Assembly: GCA_026018925.1 (NCBI GenBank)
Contig: JAKSZU010000009.1
Coordinates: 71,102,949 to 71,166,948 of the forward strand
Direction: 5' to 3'
DNA: 64,000 nt
Source of the DNA: Tupaia tana
Taxonomy: Eukaryota > Chordata > Mammalia > Scandentia > Tupaiidae
Shown: piece after piece, positions 62,996 to 64,000 of the stretch
How the letters are laid out: every line of letters starts with the position of its first letter
Position numbering within the stretch: position 1 is the first letter of the stretch
Notes under the pieces: generated by a model
Databases searched by the model: none
What the model was told of the DNA's origin: nothing
The model's input: the letters and a program-made list of their open reading frames with translations, nothing else
Translations under genes and position numbers: made by a program

Positions 62996-63557
62996 AGTGA
63001 TTAGGTCAATTGCTTTCAGAGCCCAAGTATTATTAACAAGAAAACAAGGTATTTAGTTAAATATTTATCGATTGAAAACTTGTGAAGAAGCATCTATGTT
63101 ATTTGTTGTAATTTATCTTTAATGTCTTCCCATTTAATTCATTAGTTGTTTTTTTAAAGCATCTATTATCTTCCTAAAATTCTATGTCATAGACCGTAGA
63201 CTACGCCAATGTCAAGAGTATCTAATTTAATAAGGAATATGTGCACTCCTGGACTAAGTAGAGAATATGAAAATATATTTTATCAAGTTTAAAATATGCA
63301 CTATAGGTATGAATGCCATCAGTACTCAGACACGATTGGAAGGTGCCTTAGCAGAAATGACATGGAATTAACTAGGCTGACCACTTTCATGAAGTTATAA
63401 GAATCTCAGACTACTGTTAACTCATTCATTTTCAGAAAAGAGCAAGATAGCTGGGCTCCTCTCTGAACCAAAAACCATCAATGGAGGACCATACTTGTCA
63501 TTTAACTTGGTGCATTTATGTGAGATACGTAATTGTTGTTGAGGCCTTTGGTTTAGG

Positions 63558-63770
63558 TCAGAGTTTCTTAATCTCAGCACTATTGCATTCTTGGCAGGGT
63601 CATTTTTTTCTATGTTGGGGAGACTGTCCTGTGTGTTGTAGAATGTTTATCAGCACCACTGGCCTCTATCCACTAGATGCCACTACCTTTACCCACCTAC
63701 TTTTAAAAGACACAGATGTCTTCAGACATTGCCCAATGTCCTAAGAGGCAAAGCTATCCTCGTTTGAAAA
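63558..63770 (-). mobile_element. MER5A-like hAT transposon
   Basis: TTTCTTAATCTCAGCACTATT, GGGGAGACTGTCCTGTG, GGCCTCTATCCACTAGATGCC and CAGACATTGCCCAATGTCC follow the MER5A pattern in reverse orientation. Confidence 0.8.
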
Positions 63771-63924
63771 ATTGGTTTAGTCCAACTCGATACATACTGT
63801 ATTGTTATAGTATGAATAATTTTATAACAAACATATATAGTTTTTCTCTTTAACTGGTACCTCCATACTAGTTCAGTGTTGAAATGCAGGGAGAATAAAA
63901 TATTTCTGTAGTCCTTTCTTAGAA

Positions 63925-64000
63925 TTTTTTTCTATTTTCTTTTCTTTTTTTTTCTCTTTTCTTAGAGGGTGCTTGTGTTCACCAGAGAGATAGAGAGAGA
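63925..64000 (-). repeat. SINE-A, cut by the window end
   Basis: T-rich tail then AGAGGGTGCTTGTGTTCACC and AGAGAGATAGAGAG. Confidence 0.8.

Noticed and set aside
63900..64000. Many open frames of 60-125 codons across the window with peptides such as SLLLHSPLGILGTHAHAP
   Set aside because: All are translations of SINE-A in different frames and not proteins.

Overview
This is mammalian nuclear DNA from inside one protein-coding gene, CHM (Rab escort protein 1, REP-1), an X-linked gene in placental mammals, read on the + strand. Six consecutive internal coding exons are present, equivalent to human exons 3 to 8, at 13426-13498, 18262-18386, 41899-42286, 46484-46600, 47112-47232 and 48687-48912. 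All have AG/GT splice sites. Together they hold 1050 coding bases (350 codons) in an open frame, roughly residues 39-389 of about 650. Exons 1-2 and 9 onward lie outside the window. CHM is the only host gene I can support; I found no RNA gene, no CRISPR-like array and no bacterial-type system.

Layout: 1-13425 is the 3' part of intron 2. Intron 3 is 4.8 kb. Intron 4 is 23.5 kb and is packed with antisense L1 sequence and nested SINEs. Intron 5 is 4.2 kb and nearly repeat-free, intron 6 is 0.5 kb, and intron 7 is 1.5 kb. At least 15 kb of intron 8 follows, again repeat-rich. Introns 5-7 and their exons form a quiet island.

Repeats make up most of the window. (1) SINE-A, my label, is a tRNA-derived family of about 250 bp. 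Its tRNA-like head carries an A box near TAGCGTAATGG and a B box near GGTTCGNGTC. Its body ends in CCCTATAGCAAAAACCTCTC plus an A tail. More than 50 copies occur here in both orientations. A short form of about 180 bp joins the head to a CT-rich stretch and a TAAATAAA-rich tail. Several copies are very young, with CpGs retained and perfect 14-19 bp target-site duplications (TSDs). (2) SINE-B is an older family with a tRNA-like promoter. (3) Two old elements carry an Alu-like (7SL-derived) segment. (4) L1s are mostly antisense, including one nearly full-length old copy in intron 4. (5) There are MIRs, Tigger, mariner and hAT fossils, plus a 70-bp palindromic MITE found twice. (6) One solo endogenous-retrovirus LTR sits inside a SINE.

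Organism: a placental mammal. No dimeric primate Alu, rodent B1/B2, carnivore or ruminant SINE was seen. A dominant tRNA SINE together with old 7SL-related fragments points to Euarchontoglires outside primates and rodents. Colugo (Dermoptera) is my first guess and tree shrew the second. This is inference from memory of SINE families, not a database match.
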